This document shows positions 10,172 to 18,911 of a stretch of DNA of 41,611 nt, piece after piece. The first letter of the stretch is position 1, and each line of letters begins with the position of its first letter. Source of the DNA: Mycobacterium celatum (lineage in GTDB: Bacteria > Actinomycetota > Actinomycetes > Mycobacteriales > Mycobacteriaceae); NCBI RefSeq assembly GCF_002101595.1, contig NZ_LQOM01000036.1:1-41611 (forward strand). Reading direction: 5' to 3'. The position numbers were made by a program, and so were the translations under genes. Under the pieces are notes generated by a model. That model had not been told where the DNA came from, did no database searches, and worked only from the letters and a program-made list of their open reading frames with translations.

Positions 10172-11052
10172 ATGACCCGGGCGGCCGGTACCGCCGCGCG
10201 AATGTTGGCCTCGGCGGCGTCGATGGTGGCCGCCACCGTGGCCAGTTCGACCTCCGGACCCACCGCGATCTTGGCGCCCACGAGCATCTCGTCGGGGCCC
10301 AGGTACTGCGTGCGCAAATGGATCAGGCGGTCGACATGTTCGGTGTTTTCCAGCGCCGCCCGGATAGCCTCGACTTCCGCCGCGGTGGCGCTCTCCCCGA
10401 TCAGCAGGCTGTGCATCTCGACCATCAGGATGGTCGCGATGACGCCCAGCAGCAGACCGATCGCGATGGTGCCGACGCCGTCCCAGACCGGGTTGCTGGT
10501 GGCTGTCGTCAAACCGACGCCGGCCAGCGCGAACACCAATCCGATCAGCGCGCCGGTGTCTTCCAGCAGCACCACCGGCAGCTCCGGATTGCGGGAGTTG
10601 CGGATGAACCGCCACCAGCTACCGCTGCCCTTCAGCGGCCGGGACTCGACCACCGCCGTGCGGAAACTGAACGCCTCCAACGTGATTGCCACCGCCAAGA
10701 TCACCAGCGCCACAGCCGGCGATGTCAACTCGGTGGGGTGGACGATCTTGTGATAGCCCTCGTAGAGGGCGAAGACTGCGCCGAGCGTGAACAACACCAG
10801 CGCCACCACGAACGACCAGAAGTAGCGGCTGCGGCCGTAGCCGAACGGGTGCAGCGCGTCGGCCTGTTTGCGCGCCGCGCGCTGTCCGAACAGCAATAGC
10901 GCCTGGTTGGAGGTGTCGGCCACCGAATGCACCGCCTCGGCGAGCATCGACGAGCTGCCGGTGACCACAAAGCCGACGAACTTGGCCGCGGCAATGCCGG
11001 CGTTGGCGGCCAGCGCAGCCAGGATCGCGCGGGTGCTGGCAGAGGTACTCAC
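10126..11052 (-). CDS. CDF-family cation efflux protein
   Basis: 308 aa, the usual length for a cation diffusion facilitator. Hydrophobic helices are visible throughout the first 200 residues. MLAEAVHSVADTSNQ in the second carries the HxxxD metal site, and LLEDTGALIGLVFA in a later helix supplies the second half-site. The cytoplasmic ferredoxin-like domain follows (ESATAAEVEAIRAALENTEHV). The family exports Zn, Mn, Fe or Co in exchange for protons; the metal cannot be told from sequence. GTG 11052 overlaps the manA stop (GTGA), so it is translated with the mannose genes. I do not recall a CDF gene at this point in M. tuberculosis. Confidence 0.9.
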   Translation of the reverse strand: MSTSASTRAILAALAANAGIAAAKFVGFVVTGSSSMLAEAVHSVADTSNQALLLFGQRAARKQADALHPFGYGRSRYFWSFVVALVLFTLGAVFALYEGYHKIVHPTELTSPAVALVILAVAITLEAFSFRTAVVESRPLKGSGSWWRFIRNSRNPELPVVLLEDTGALIGLVFALAGVGLTTATSNPVWDGVGTIAIGLLLGVIATILMVEMHSLLIGESATAAEVEAIRAALENTEHVDRLIHLRTQYLGPDEMLVGAKIAVGPEVELATVAATIDAAEANIRAAVPAARVIYLEPDLDRARSRSS

Positions 11053-12275
11053 AGGCCGACGGTGGCCCGGAACAACTTCGTCGGCTGGTGTGCCACCAGC
11101 CGGATCGGCCCGTCGTCGGCGGCCACCCAGGCCGCGGCCCCGCGCTCGAGTGTCAGCGTCCCGGATTTTCCGTGCACGGTGGTGCGGCCCTCGGTGCACA
11201 ACAGGATCTGCGGGCCGTCGTGGCGTGACGGCGCGTCGACCTCGTGACCGACGTGCTCGTCGTCGAGAGTCAGCACGCACACCGCGAATTCGTCGGTTGG
11301 GGTGTCGTAAACCAGCCCAAGCCCGTCGCGATGCGTCGGCGGCCGCAGCTGGTCCTCGGTGGTGGGCGTGAAGTCCAGCACGCGCAGCAGCTCCGGCACG
11401 TCGACGTGCTTGGGGGTCAGGCCGCCGCGTAACACGTTGTCGGAGTTGGCCATAACCTCCAGCGCAACCCCCCGCAAGTACGTGTGCAGGTTGCCGGCCG
11501 CCAGGAAGAGCGCCTCCCCGGGGGCCAGGCTGATCCGGTTGAGCAACAACGCCGCCAGCACACCGGCGTCTCCCGGGTAGCGCTCACCAAGCTCCAGAAC
11601 GGTCTTGGCTTCGGCCGCGAATTCCGTTGCACCGGAAGTGATGTAGTTGATCGCACCGTCGAGCACGGCGGGGATCAGCACGTCGATGTCGGGCTGCGGG
11701 GCGGTGATCCAGGTGGTGAACAGCGCGCGCAGCCCGTCGGCGTCGGACTGGTCGTTGAGCAGATGGATGAACGGATCCAGGTCGGAGACCGCCAGCGCCC
11801 GGAGCAATTCGACGGTGCGGGCGGCCGGACGGAACCCGGCCAGTGCCTCGAACGGGTGCAGCGCCACCAGCAATTCGGGCTTGTGACTCTTGTCGCGGTA
11901 GTTGCGTATCGGCGAGTTGATGGGGATACCGAGCCGCTCCTCGCGCAGATAGCCCTCGGCGGCTTGCTCGGCGCTGGGGTGCGCCTGCAGCGACAACGGC
12001 TCGTCGGCGGCAAGCACTTTCACCAGGAACGGCAGCACGTCACCGAATCGGGCACGAGTTGCCGAACCGAGCTGGCCGTCGGGGTCGGCGACCAGGGCGT
12101 CCAGCAACGACGTTTCGCCGCCGGCGGTCTCCAGCCATGCCGGGTCGGCCGGATGCGCGCCGAACCAGAGTTCGGCTTCGGGGTGAGCCGCCGGGACGGA
12201 TCGCCTGGTGAATTCGGCGATGGCCGTACGCGATCCCCAGGCGTACGTCCGTATCGCTCCGCGTAGCAGTTCCAC
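11049..12275 (-). CDS. manA: Mannose-6-phosphate isomerase
   Basis: 408 aa, equal to Rv3255c as I recall it. A type I zinc-dependent cupin isomerase interconverting fructose-6-phosphate and mannose-6-phosphate, the entry to GDP-mannose for lipomannan, lipoarabinomannan, PIMs and mannosylated glycoproteins. It shows the N-terminal RTYAWGSRTAIAEF, the zinc-binding LQAHPS, HKPELLVALHPFEALAGF, and the active-site region LAAGNLHTYLRG. Upstream are the SIS-like gene and pmmA, giving a run pmmA-SIS-manA-CDF on the minus strand with a 9-bp gap on the 5' side of manA. Confidence 0.96.
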   Translation of the reverse strand: MELLRGAIRTYAWGSRTAIAEFTRRSVPAAHPEAELWFGAHPADPAWLETAGGETSLLDALVADPDGQLGSATRARFGDVLPFLVKVLAADEPLSLQAHPSAEQAAEGYLREERLGIPINSPIRNYRDKSHKPELLVALHPFEALAGFRPAARTVELLRALAVSDLDPFIHLLNDQSDADGLRALFTTWITAPQPDIDVLIPAVLDGAINYITSGATEFAAEAKTVLELGERYPGDAGVLAALLLNRISLAPGEALFLAAGNLHTYLRGVALEVMANSDNVLRGGLTPKHVDVPELLRVLDFTPTTEDQLRPPTHRDGLGLVYDTPTDEFAVCVLTLDDEHVGHEVDAPSRHDGPQILLCTEGRTTVHGKSGTLTLERGAAAWVAADDGPIRLVAHQPTKLFRATVGL

Positions 12276-12284
12276 GTCTGTTGT

Positions 12285-13361
12285 CTATCCCCGCACCAGT
12301 CGCAAGTAAACGGCGGCCATCTCCAGTCGAACGGCCAATATTGCCAGCTGCTGCTCGGCCCGCTGCGCGCCGACCTGGCCGGCAGCGCCGACCGACACGT
12401 CGGGTACGTCCTCGGCGCCGACGATGTCGACGTCGTCGAGCGGGGCGACCCGGGCGGCGACGACGGTCCGGTCGGCGGCCAGCGTCAGCGCCAGCACCCG
12501 CAGCCGCTCGGGCAGCGGTCCGTCGATCGCTTCGTCGTGAAACAGCGCGTCCGTCGCCTCGGCGAACGTCGGCGCAGTGCGCAGCGCCACCAGCGCGTCG
12601 GCCAGTCCGGTGGCCGCCACTACCTGATGGCCGATCCGCAGCAACACCGACGATCCGTGCCGGGCCAGCGCCAGCGTCGCTCCACAGTCTCCCGCCAGCA
12701 CGACGCTGCGCCCCGCCATCCGCTGGGCCAGCGCCTTGGCCGGATTGGTGAACACTTCGCGTCCCGCGCTGTTGCGCAGCGCCTCGGCGTCCAGCTCGTC
12801 GGCCAGCACAGCCAGATCCGTCCGCAGCTTGGGGTCGATGCTGTCCAGTGCGGCCAGCCCGGCGGCCAGGTAGCGGCACAGGCCGAATTCGTCAGGGACC
12901 CGCATCCGCGGCTCCAGCACCGCGACCCGCCCGGCCGTGGTGTCGCGCAGCGGGCCTTCGTAGGGTGCCGCGACGACCACGCGGGCGCCGCGGCGCACCC
13001 CGGTGGCGGCGGCGCCGACCAGTGCAGGATCGCCCGGGTCGTCGCCGGCGATGATCAGCACATCGAGCGCGCCGATCCACGGTGGGGCCTCGGCGGCGAC
13101 CACGATCGGCGCGGCGGCCGAGCCGCCCAGCGTCGCGGCCAGCATGGTGCCGGCGGTTTCGGCGGTGCCGCGACCGGCCACCCAGATCACTGTGCGGGGG
13201 GTATCTCCGCGCACCGCGTCGAGCGCACCCTCCTCGGACGCGGCGGCGGTGGCCCGCACCTGTGCGCCGGCCATCGACGCGGCCCGCAACAGCCCGTCGC
13301 GGTCGGCGGCGATCAGGGCGTCGGTGTCGTCGATGTCAATGGTGGCGTGGATGGCGTTCAC
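12285..13361 (-). CDS. SIS/phosphosugar-isomerase-like protein (Rv3256c type)
   Basis: 358 aa. Its order between pmmA and manA identifies it as the Rv3256c homologue. The sequence is Ala-rich with two Rossmann-like halves, consistent with a degenerate SIS (phosphosugar isomerase) fold, for example PRTVIWVAGRGTAETAGTML and RMAGRSVVLAGDCGATLAL. I see no catalytic motif that fixes a reaction. The GTG start overlaps the pmmA stop (GTGA), so it probably works with mannose phosphate metabolism. A function in GDP-mannose supply is inferred only from location. Confidence 0.82.
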   Translation of the reverse strand: MNAIHATIDIDDTDALIAADRDGLLRAASMAGAQVRATAAASEEGALDAVRGDTPRTVIWVAGRGTAETAGTMLAATLGGSAAAPIVVAAEAPPWIGALDVLIIAGDDPGDPALVGAAATGVRRGARVVVAAPYEGPLRDTTAGRVAVLEPRMRVPDEFGLCRYLAAGLAALDSIDPKLRTDLAVLADELDAEALRNSAGREVFTNPAKALAQRMAGRSVVLAGDCGATLALARHGSSVLLRIGHQVVAATGLADALVALRTAPTFAEATDALFHDEAIDGPLPERLRVLALTLAADRTVVAARVAPLDDVDIVGAEDVPDVSVGAAGQVGAQRAEQQLAILAVRLEMAAVYLRLVRG

Positions 13362-14746
13362 GTGACTGCCTGTGTCAGCCCGGCTATTTCCGCGGCAACC
13401 TGTTGAACCACCGCGTCGACGTCCTCGGCGCAGCGTGCTTCGACGTTGAGCCGCAGCAGCGGCTCGGTGTTGGAGCTGCGCAGGTTGAACCAGCTGCCGT
13501 CGCCGAGGTCGACGGTCACCCCGTCCAGATGGTCGATGGAGTGGATGCGGCCGCCGAAGGACTTCAGCACCGCCTCGGTGGCCGAGGCGGCGTCGGTGAC
13601 CGTGAAGTTGATTTCCCCGGAGGATTCGTAGCGCTGGTAGTCGGCGGTGAGCTCGGAGAGCGGCCGGTCTTGTTCACCGAGCGCGGCCAGCACGTACAGC
13701 GCGGCGAGCATCCCGGAGTCGGCGCCCCAGAAGTCGCGGAAGTAGTAGTGCGCGGAGTGCTCGCCCCCGAAGATCGCGCCGGTGTCGGCCATCAGCGCCT
13801 TGATGTAGGAGTGCCCGACGCGGGAGCGCACCGGTGTGCCGCCGCGCTCGACCACCAGCTCCGGTACCGCGCGGGAGGTGATCAGGTTGTGGATCACCGT
13901 CGCGCCGATCTCGCGGGACAGTTCGCGGGCGGCGACCAACGCGGTCACCGTCGACGGCGACACCGGCTCGCCGCGATCGTCGACCACGAAGCAGCGATCG
14001 GCGTCGCCGTCGAATGCCAGCCCGATATCCGCACCGCTCTGCTGCACGTAGGCCTGCAGGTCTTTGAGGTTCGCCGGGTCCAGCGGGTTGGCTTCGTGGT
14101 TGGGGAACGAGCCGTCGAGCTCGAAGTACAACGGCAGCAGCGTGATCGACTCGATTGCGCCGAGCACCGCCGGGGCGGTGTGGCCGGCCATCCCGTTGCC
14201 CGCGTCGACGGCCACCCGCAGCGGGCGCAGCGTGGAGAGGTCCACCAGCGAGCGCAGGAATTGCCCGTAGTCGGCGAGCACATCCTTCTCGGCGATGCTG
14301 CCGGCCGGCCCGTCGTAGCTCGGCACACCGGCGATCAGGTCGTCGCGGATGGTGGCCAACCCGGTGTCGGCGCCGACCGGCTTGGCGCCCGCCCGGCACA
14401 GCTTGATCCCGTTGTAGGCGGCCGGGTTGTGGCTGGCGGTGAACATTGCGCCCGGGCAGTCCAGCAGCCCCGAGGCGAAATAAAGCTGATCGGTCGATGC
14501 CAGACCGATCCGGATCACGTCGAGCCCCTGCCCGGTAACCCCGGACGCGAAGGCCGCGGCCAACGCCGGCGAACTGTCCCGCATGTCGTGGCCGAGGGCT
14601 ACCCGCCCCGCGCCGTCCTCACGCACCAGCCTGGCGAACGCCGCGCCGACGTCGGCGGCAAACGGCTCGTCGATGTCCTCACCGACGACGCCTCGCACGT
14701 CATAAGCCTTGATCACACGGTTGACAGCCGCGGCGGGCCGAGACAT
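13358..14746 (-). CDS. pmmA: Phosphomannomutase/phosphoglucomutase
   Basis: 462 aa, alpha-D-phosphohexomutase family, homologue of Rv3257c (called manB or pmmA). It converts mannose-6-phosphate to mannose-1-phosphate. The phosphoserine loop TASHNP is at 103-108 (S105), the Mg-binding loop reads DGDADR, the sugar loop GGEHSAHYYF, and the C-terminal phosphate-binding loop RSSNTEPLLRLN. All four motifs are intact. With manA and manB in this window the route from fructose-6-phosphate to GDP-mannose is complete. The 80 bp upstream hold no clear promoter. Confidence 0.96.
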   Translation of the reverse strand: MSRPAAAVNRVIKAYDVRGVVGEDIDEPFAADVGAAFARLVREDGAGRVALGHDMRDSSPALAAAFASGVTGQGLDVIRIGLASTDQLYFASGLLDCPGAMFTASHNPAAYNGIKLCRAGAKPVGADTGLATIRDDLIAGVPSYDGPAGSIAEKDVLADYGQFLRSLVDLSTLRPLRVAVDAGNGMAGHTAPAVLGAIESITLLPLYFELDGSFPNHEANPLDPANLKDLQAYVQQSGADIGLAFDGDADRCFVVDDRGEPVSPSTVTALVAARELSREIGATVIHNLITSRAVPELVVERGGTPVRSRVGHSYIKALMADTGAIFGGEHSAHYYFRDFWGADSGMLAALYVLAALGEQDRPLSELTADYQRYESSGEINFTVTDAASATEAVLKSFGGRIHSIDHLDGVTVDLGDGSWFNLRSSNTEPLLRLNVEARCAEDVDAVVQQVAAEIAGLTQAVT

Positions 14747-14826
14747 GAAAGGGCTCCTGACTATCGGGACTCTATGGTGGTCAGCCTAACGGTTTCGGGG
14801 GGACCGGCTGACAGCTAAGCAGGCTT

Positions 14827-15252
14827 CTAGTCGGCGGGGTCGGGCAGCACCCGCAGATGGCCGCGGCGGCGCCCGGTGCCGGCGGGGCGCTGCCCGGCCG
14901 GGGTCAGCACAGCGGCGCTCGGAGCCGGTGCCGGCGCCGCGTCGGGGTCGGCGAATCCGTTGACCGGTGGCGCGGCAGGGACCGCGGCGCGGCCCTCGCG
15001 CACTGCCTCGGCCAGCGCGACCAGATCGTCGTCGTCGGACGGGATGGACAGCGGGCCGGAGTGGCGGACGAGCTCCCAGCCCCGCGGCGCGGTGATGCGA
15101 CCGGCGTGGCTGACGCAGAGGTCCCAGGAGTGCGGCTCGCGGGCGGTGGCGAGTGGGCCGATCACCGCGGTGGAGTCGGAGTAGACGAACGTCAGCGTTG
15201 CCACCGCGTAGTGCGGGCACCCGGGCCGACAGCAGCGACGCGGAACATTCAC
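14827..15252 (-). CDS. DUF3499 family protein (Rv3258c type)
   Basis: 141 aa from GTG 15252. The conserved N-terminal part begins VNVPRRCCRPGCPHYAVATL and is followed by WDLCVSHAGRITAPRGWE. C7, C8, C12 and the Cys and His of LCVSH could form a zinc site. The C-terminal third is Ala/Pro-rich with low complexity. Function unknown; the family is confined to actinobacteria. The longer in-frame extension to 15390 is rejected because it lacks the family start and covers the divergent promoter region. It is divergent from the zincin-like gene at 15342. Confidence 0.85.
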   Translation of the reverse strand: MNVPRRCCRPGCPHYAVATLTFVYSDSTAVIGPLATAREPHSWDLCVSHAGRITAPRGWELVRHSGPLSIPSDDDDLVALAEAVREGRAAVPAAPPVNGFADPDAAPAPAPSAAVLTPAGQRPAGTGRRRGHLRVLPDPAD

Positions 15253-15329
15253 GATCGAGAGGCTATCGTGCGCAAACGTCCTGGCATCGGGTGACACGCG
15301 CATACCTGGGGACCACGATGTCCAACCGT

Positions 15330-15335
15330 TACCAT
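15330..15335 (+). promoter_or_regulatory. -10 hexamer, probable leaderless promoter
   Basis: TACCAT ends 6 nt before GTG 15342. This is the second exact case of the spacing seen at 8795, and it supports GTG 15342 as the start of the zincin-like gene. Confidence 0.45.
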
Positions 15336-15341
15336 CGGCCC

Positions 15342-15827
15342 GTGAGCGATTCGCGCAGCTCCGGGCGCTCGGTGCGCAGATCTGCGTCACGGCGGGGGCG
15401 CGAAATGCGCGGTCCGCTACTGCCGCCCACGGTGCCGGGGTGGCGCAGCCGCGCCGAGCGGTTCGACATGGCGGTGCTGGAGGCCTACGAGCCCATCGAG
15501 CAGCGCTGGGCTGACCGCTTGTCCGGGCTCGACGTCGCCGTCGACGAGATCCCCCGGATCTCCGCCCGCGATCCCGAGAGTGTGCAGTGGCCGCCGGAGG
15601 TGATCGCCGACGGGCCGATTGCGCTGGCCCGGTTGATCCCCGCCGGGGTGGACGTGCGCGGCAATGCCACCCGGGCCCGAATCGTGTTGTTCCGCAAGCC
15701 GATCGAGCGGCGCGCGAAGGACACCGTCGAACTCGCCGAATTGCTGCACGAAATTCTGGTGGCTCAAGTGGCCACGTATCTGGACGTCGAGCCCTCCGTC
15801 ATCGACCCGACGATCGACGACGACTAA
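15342..15827 (+). CDS. Zincin-like metallopeptidase-family protein (Rv3259 type)
   Basis: 161 aa from GTG 15342. A basic N-terminus is followed by the conserved block RGREMRGPLLPPTVPGWRSR and the domain annotated in relatives as a zincin-like metallopeptidase. The expected HExxH helix reads LLHEILVAQVATYLD: H and E are present but the second His is replaced by Val, so a classical zinc site looks incomplete. Function unknown. Located between DUF3499 (divergent) and whiB2 (convergent), as in M. tuberculosis. ATG 15318 is an alternative start. The stop codon lies in the first unit of the tandem repeat at 15822. Confidence 0.85.
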   Translation: MSDSRSSGRSVRRSASRRGREMRGPLLPPTVPGWRSRAERFDMAVLEAYEPIEQRWADRLSGLDVAVDEIPRISARDPESVQWPPEVIADGPIALARLIPAGVDVRGNATRARIVLFRKPIERRAKDTVELAELLHEILVAQVATYLDVEPSVIDPTIDDD

Positions 15828-15937
15828 CCGGGCGATCGCAAGCGCGGCATAGCCGGGCGCGGCGGGTCGGCCGCCGACTAACCGGGCGATCGCAAGCGCG
15901 GCATAGCCGGGCGCGGCGGGTCGGCCGCCGACTAACC
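15822..15937 (+). repeat. Two tandem 54-bp units of the dispersed palindromic element
   Basis: Units at 15822-15875 and 15876-15929 look identical, followed by 8 bp of a third. Each unit opens with GACTAA, the last codons of the upstream gene, then carries the core (15831-15872 and 15885-15926). The core starts GGCGATCGCAAGCGCGGC and ends GGTCGGCC. It fills the gap between the convergent zincin-like gene and whiB2. Confidence 0.9.
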
Positions 15938-15948
15938 CTGCCTGCCGG

Positions 15949-16317
15949 TTAGATGATGCCGCGCTTGAGGCGACGGCGTTCCCGCTCGGAGAGGCCGCCC
16001 CAGATGCCGAACCGCTCGTCGTGCGCCAGTGCGTACTCCAGGCACTCCGTGCGCACCTCGCAGCCCAAGCAGATCTTCTTGGCCTCGCGGGTGGAGCCGC
16101 CTTTCTCGGGGAAGAACGCCTCGGGATCGGTTTGCGCGCACAGCGCGCGGTCTTGCCATTGGTCGGCGTTAACCGGCGCCGGCTCAAGGACTTCGGGCAC
16201 TTCGGGCGCGATGGGCACCAAACTCAAGTGGGGTCGTGCTGCGGCCCCCGCCGTCGCCGCGCCGGTAGTGGTGTGCGGTGTGCTTCCCATCAGGCCCCGT
16301 AGGTGCTCATAGGACAT
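15949..16317 (-). CDS. whiB2: WhiB-family transcriptional regulator WhiB2
   Basis: 122 aa. The C-terminal 75 residues match WhiB2 (Rv3260c) very closely: QWQDRALCAQTDPEAFFPEK, then KKICLGC, ECLEYALAH and GIWGGLSERERRRLKRGII. Cluster ligands are C60, C83, C86 and C92; the GIWGG turn is at 104-108, followed by the basic AT-hook-like tail. WhiB2 binds a [4Fe-4S] cluster, partners the primary sigma factor and is needed for septation. ATG 16317 is chosen because GAGGAGG lies 6 nt before it; the N-terminal extension of about 50 residues is low-complexity. It has its own promoter at 16460-16488. Confidence 0.95.
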   Translation of the reverse strand: MSYEHLRGLMGSTPHTTTGAATAGAAARPHLSLVPIAPEVPEVLEPAPVNADQWQDRALCAQTDPEAFFPEKGGSTREAKKICLGCEVRTECLEYALAHDERFGIWGGLSERERRRLKRGII

Positions 16318-16459
16318 GCTCCGCCTCCTCACCTGATTTCGTTGATTCGTGAATGTCGCCCACTGTTTTGATGTGCGGCCATCTCAATTCGAACACTTGA
16401 TCGAATCTCGGTCTGCGACACCGAATCCGGCCGGCCAACCGGGAAATGACACTGATGAG

Positions 16460-16488
16460 ATTACACACGTGTTATCAGCCGTGGTCAA
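16460..16488 (-). promoter_or_regulatory. Putative promoter of whiB2
   Basis: On the minus strand: -35 TTGACC (16488-16483), 17 bp, -10 TGTAAT (16465-16460). An 8-bp palindrome ACACGTGT (16465-16472) overlaps the spacer next to the -10 and could be a regulator site. The predicted transcript has a leader of roughly 135 nt. The rest of 16318-16581 shows no gene. Confidence 0.6.
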
Positions 16489-16581
16489 GCTATTGGGAAG
16501 ATTTCCATACCATCTCGTGACCGATTTTTGACGGCACTGCCACCAATTCGGCCTCGGCGTGTCGGCGTAGGGTCGTGCGAT

Positions 16582-17571
16582 GTGAAGGTCACGGTTCTGG
16601 TCGGCGGGGTCGGCGGCGCCCGCTTTCTCCTTGGCGTGCAGCAGCTGCTCGGCCTGGGGCAGTTCGCCAACAAGGGTGCGGCCGGCGATCACGAGGTGAC
16701 GGCGGTCGTGAACATCGGCGACGACGCCTGGATGCACGGCGTGCGGATCTGTCCGGACCTGGACACCTGCATGTACACCCTGGGCGGCGGGGTCGACCCA
16801 CAGCGCGGCTGGGGTCACCGCGACGAAACCTGGCACGCCAAGGAGGAACTGGTCCGCTACGGCATGCAGCCTGACTGGTTCGAGCTCGGTGACCGCGACT
16901 TGGCGACCCATTTGGTGCGCACGCAGATGCTGAGGGCCGGCTACCCGCTGTCGCAGATCACCGCTGCGCTGTGCGACCGCTGGCAGCCGGGGGCCCGGCT
17001 GCTGCCGGCCAGTGACGATCGATGCGAAACGCACGTGGTCATAACCGATCCCGCCGACGGCAATCAGCGCGCGATCCACTTCCAGGAGTGGTGGGTACGC
17101 TATCGCGCACAGGTGCCGACCCACAGCTTTGCCCATATCGGGGCCGAAAACGCCCATGCCGCAACCGAAGTGCTCGATGCTATCGCGGACGCCGACATCA
17201 TCCTGGTGGCGCCGTCGAATCCGGTGGTGAGCATCGGCGCCATCCTGGCCATCCCCGGGATCCGCGGCGCGCTGCGGTCGGCGGGTGCGCCCGTCGTCGG
17301 CTACTCGCCGATCATCGACGGAAAACCGTTGCGCGGCATGGCTCAAGAATGCCTGTCGGTGATCGGCGTGGAGTCCACCGCCGAGGCGGTCGGCCGGCAT
17401 TACGGCGCGCGTGCGGGCACCGGCATCCTGGACTGCTGGTTGGTCCACGAGGGCGACCACGCCGACATCGACGGTGTGGCGGTGCGCTCGATACCGCTGC
17501 TGATGACGGATCCGAAAGCGACGGCCGAGATGGTGAGCGCCGGCGTGGAGCTCGCGGGCGTCGCGGCGTGA
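16582..17571 (+). CDS. fbiA: F420 biosynthesis 2-phospholactate/PEP transferase FbiA
   Basis: 329 aa from GTG 16582, against 331 for Rv3261. CofD family: transfers the phosphoenolpyruvate (or 2-phospholactate) moiety from its guanylylated donor to Fo, giving (dehydro-)F420-0 in the cytoplasm. The N-terminal nucleotide-binding loop [18 protein letters not shown] is intact, and [20 protein letters not shown] is the conserved acidic motif. GTG 16582 gives exactly the family N-terminus; the frame also opens at 16528, but that start adds 18 unrelated residues. The stop overlaps the fbiB start (GTGA), so the pair is coupled. Confidence 0.96.
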   Translation: MKVTVLVGGVGGARFLLGVQQLLGLGQFANKGAAGDHEVTAVVNIGDDAWMHGVRICPDLDTCMYTLGGGVDPQRGWGHRDETWHAKEELVRYGMQPDWFELGDRDLATHLVRTQMLRAGYPLSQITAALCDRWQPGARLLPASDDRCETHVVITDPADGNQRAIHFQEWWVRYRAQVPTHSFAHIGAENAHAATEVLDAIADADIILVAPSNPVVSIGAILAIPGIRGALRSAGAPVVGYSPIIDGKPLRGMAQECLSVIGVESTAEAVGRHYGARAGTGILDCWLVHEGDHADIDGVAVRSIPLLMTDPKATAEMVSAGVELAGVAA

Positions 17572-18911
17572 GCGAACACGGTACCGCGTCGGCGGTGCAG
17601 ATCCTGCCCGTCACCGGCCTTCCCGAATTCCGCCCCGGGGACGACTTGGCCACCGCGATTGCCGGGGCCGCGCCGTGGCTGCGCGACGGCGACGTGGTGG
17701 TGGTCACCAGCAAGGTGGTGTCCAAATGCGAGGGCCGGCTGGTGCCGGCACCCAACGACCCGGAGGCGCGGGATGCGTTGCGGCGCAAGCTGGTCGACGC
17801 CGAGGCGGTTCGTGTGCTGGCCCGCAAGGGCCGCACGCTGATCACCGAGAACCGGCTCGGGCTGGTGCAGGCCGCCGCCGGCGTGGACGGCTCGAACGTC
17901 GGGTCAGCCGAACTGGCCTTGCTGCCAACAGATCCCGATGCCAGCGCCGCTGCGTTGCGTGCCGCGCTGCGCCATCGGCTGGGCGTGACGGTCGCGGTGG
18001 TGGTCACCGACACGATGGGCCGGGCATGGCGCAACGGTCAGACCGACGTCGCCGTCGGCTCGGCCGGCCTGGAAGTGCTGCACGGGTACGCCGGAGCGGT
18101 CGATGCCCACGGCAACGAGCTGATCGTCACCGAGGTGGCCGTCGCAGACGAGATCGCCGCGGCCGCCGATCTGGTCAAGGGCAAACTCACCGGAATACCG
18201 GTGGCCGTGGTTCGGGGGTTGCCGGTGTCCGACGACGGCTCGACCGCGCGCCGGTTGGTGCGCTCCGGCACCGAGGACCTGTTCTGGCTCGGCACCGCCG
18301 AAGCGATGGAACTGGGCCGCCGCCAAGCGCAGCTGCTGCGCCGATCGGTGCGCCGGTTCGCCGGCGAGCCGGTGCCGCCGGATCTCGTCGAGGAGGCGAT
18401 GGCCGAGGCGTTGACCGCGCCGGCCCCGCACCACACCCGCCCGGTGCGGTTCGTGTGGCTGCAGACTCCCGCGCTGCGCACCCGGTTGCTGGATCGCATG
18501 CGTGAGAAGTGGCGCGCCGACCTGGCCGGCGACGGCAGGCCCCCCGACGCGATCGAGCGACGGGTGGCCCGCGGCCAAATCCTTTATGATGCACCGGAAG
18601 TCGTCATCCCGATGCTGGTGCCCGACGGCGCCCACAGCTATCCCGACGCCGGGCGGACGAACGCCGAGCACACCATGTTCACCGTCGCGGTTGGCGCAGC
18701 GGTGCAGGCGCTGCTGGTCGCGCTGGCGGTCCGCGGCATCGGCAGCTGCTGGATCGGTTCGACGATCTTCGCTGCCGACCTGGTCCGCGACGAGCTGGGG
18801 CTGCCCGCCGATTGGGAACCGCTGGGCGCCATCGCGATTGGCTATCCATCCGAGCGGTCGACACAGCCGCGGGATCCGGTGCCCGTCGCCGACCTGCTGG
18901 TGCGCAAGTGA
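17568..18911 (+). CDS. fbiB: Bifunctional F420:gamma-glutamyl ligase / dehydro-F420 reductase FbiB
   Basis: 447 aa, two-domain actinobacterial FbiB (Rv3262, 448). Residues up to about 245 are the CofE-like ligase that adds glutamates to F420-0 ([37 protein letters not shown]). The rest is an FMN-binding nitroreductase-fold domain ([31 protein letters not shown]) that reduces dehydro-F420-0. GTG 17568 overlaps fbiA, and its stop overlaps the Nudix start, so three genes form one coupled operon. The larger open frame starting at 17022 is a read-through of the fbiA region in another phase. Confidence 0.96.
   Translation: MSEHGTASAVQILPVTGLPEFRPGDDLATAIAGAAPWLRDGDVVVVTSKVVSKCEGRLVPAPNDPEARDALRRKLVDAEAVRVLARKGRTLITENRLGLVQAAAGVDGSNVGSAELALLPTDPDASAAALRAALRHRLGVTVAVVVTDTMGRAWRNGQTDVAVGSAGLEVLHGYAGAVDAHGNELIVTEVAVADEIAAAADLVKGKLTGIPVAVVRGLPVSDDGSTARRLVRSGTEDLFWLGTAEAMELGRRQAQLLRRSVRRFAGEPVPPDLVEEAMAEALTAPAPHHTRPVRFVWLQTPALRTRLLDRMREKWRADLAGDGRPPDAIERRVARGQILYDAPEVVIPMLVPDGAHSYPDAGRTNAEHTMFTVAVGAAVQALLVALAVRGIGSCWIGSTIFAADLVRDELGLPADWEPLGAIAIGYPSERSTQPRDPVPVADLLVRK

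Noticed and set aside
15253..15390. Longer N-terminus for the DUF3499 protein
   Set aside because: It covers the divergent promoter, and the conserved family start is at GTG 15252.
15822..15937. Tandem repeats as a CRISPR array
   Set aside because: Two or three abutting units with no unique spacers, no cas genes, and the same core elsewhere at gene ends.
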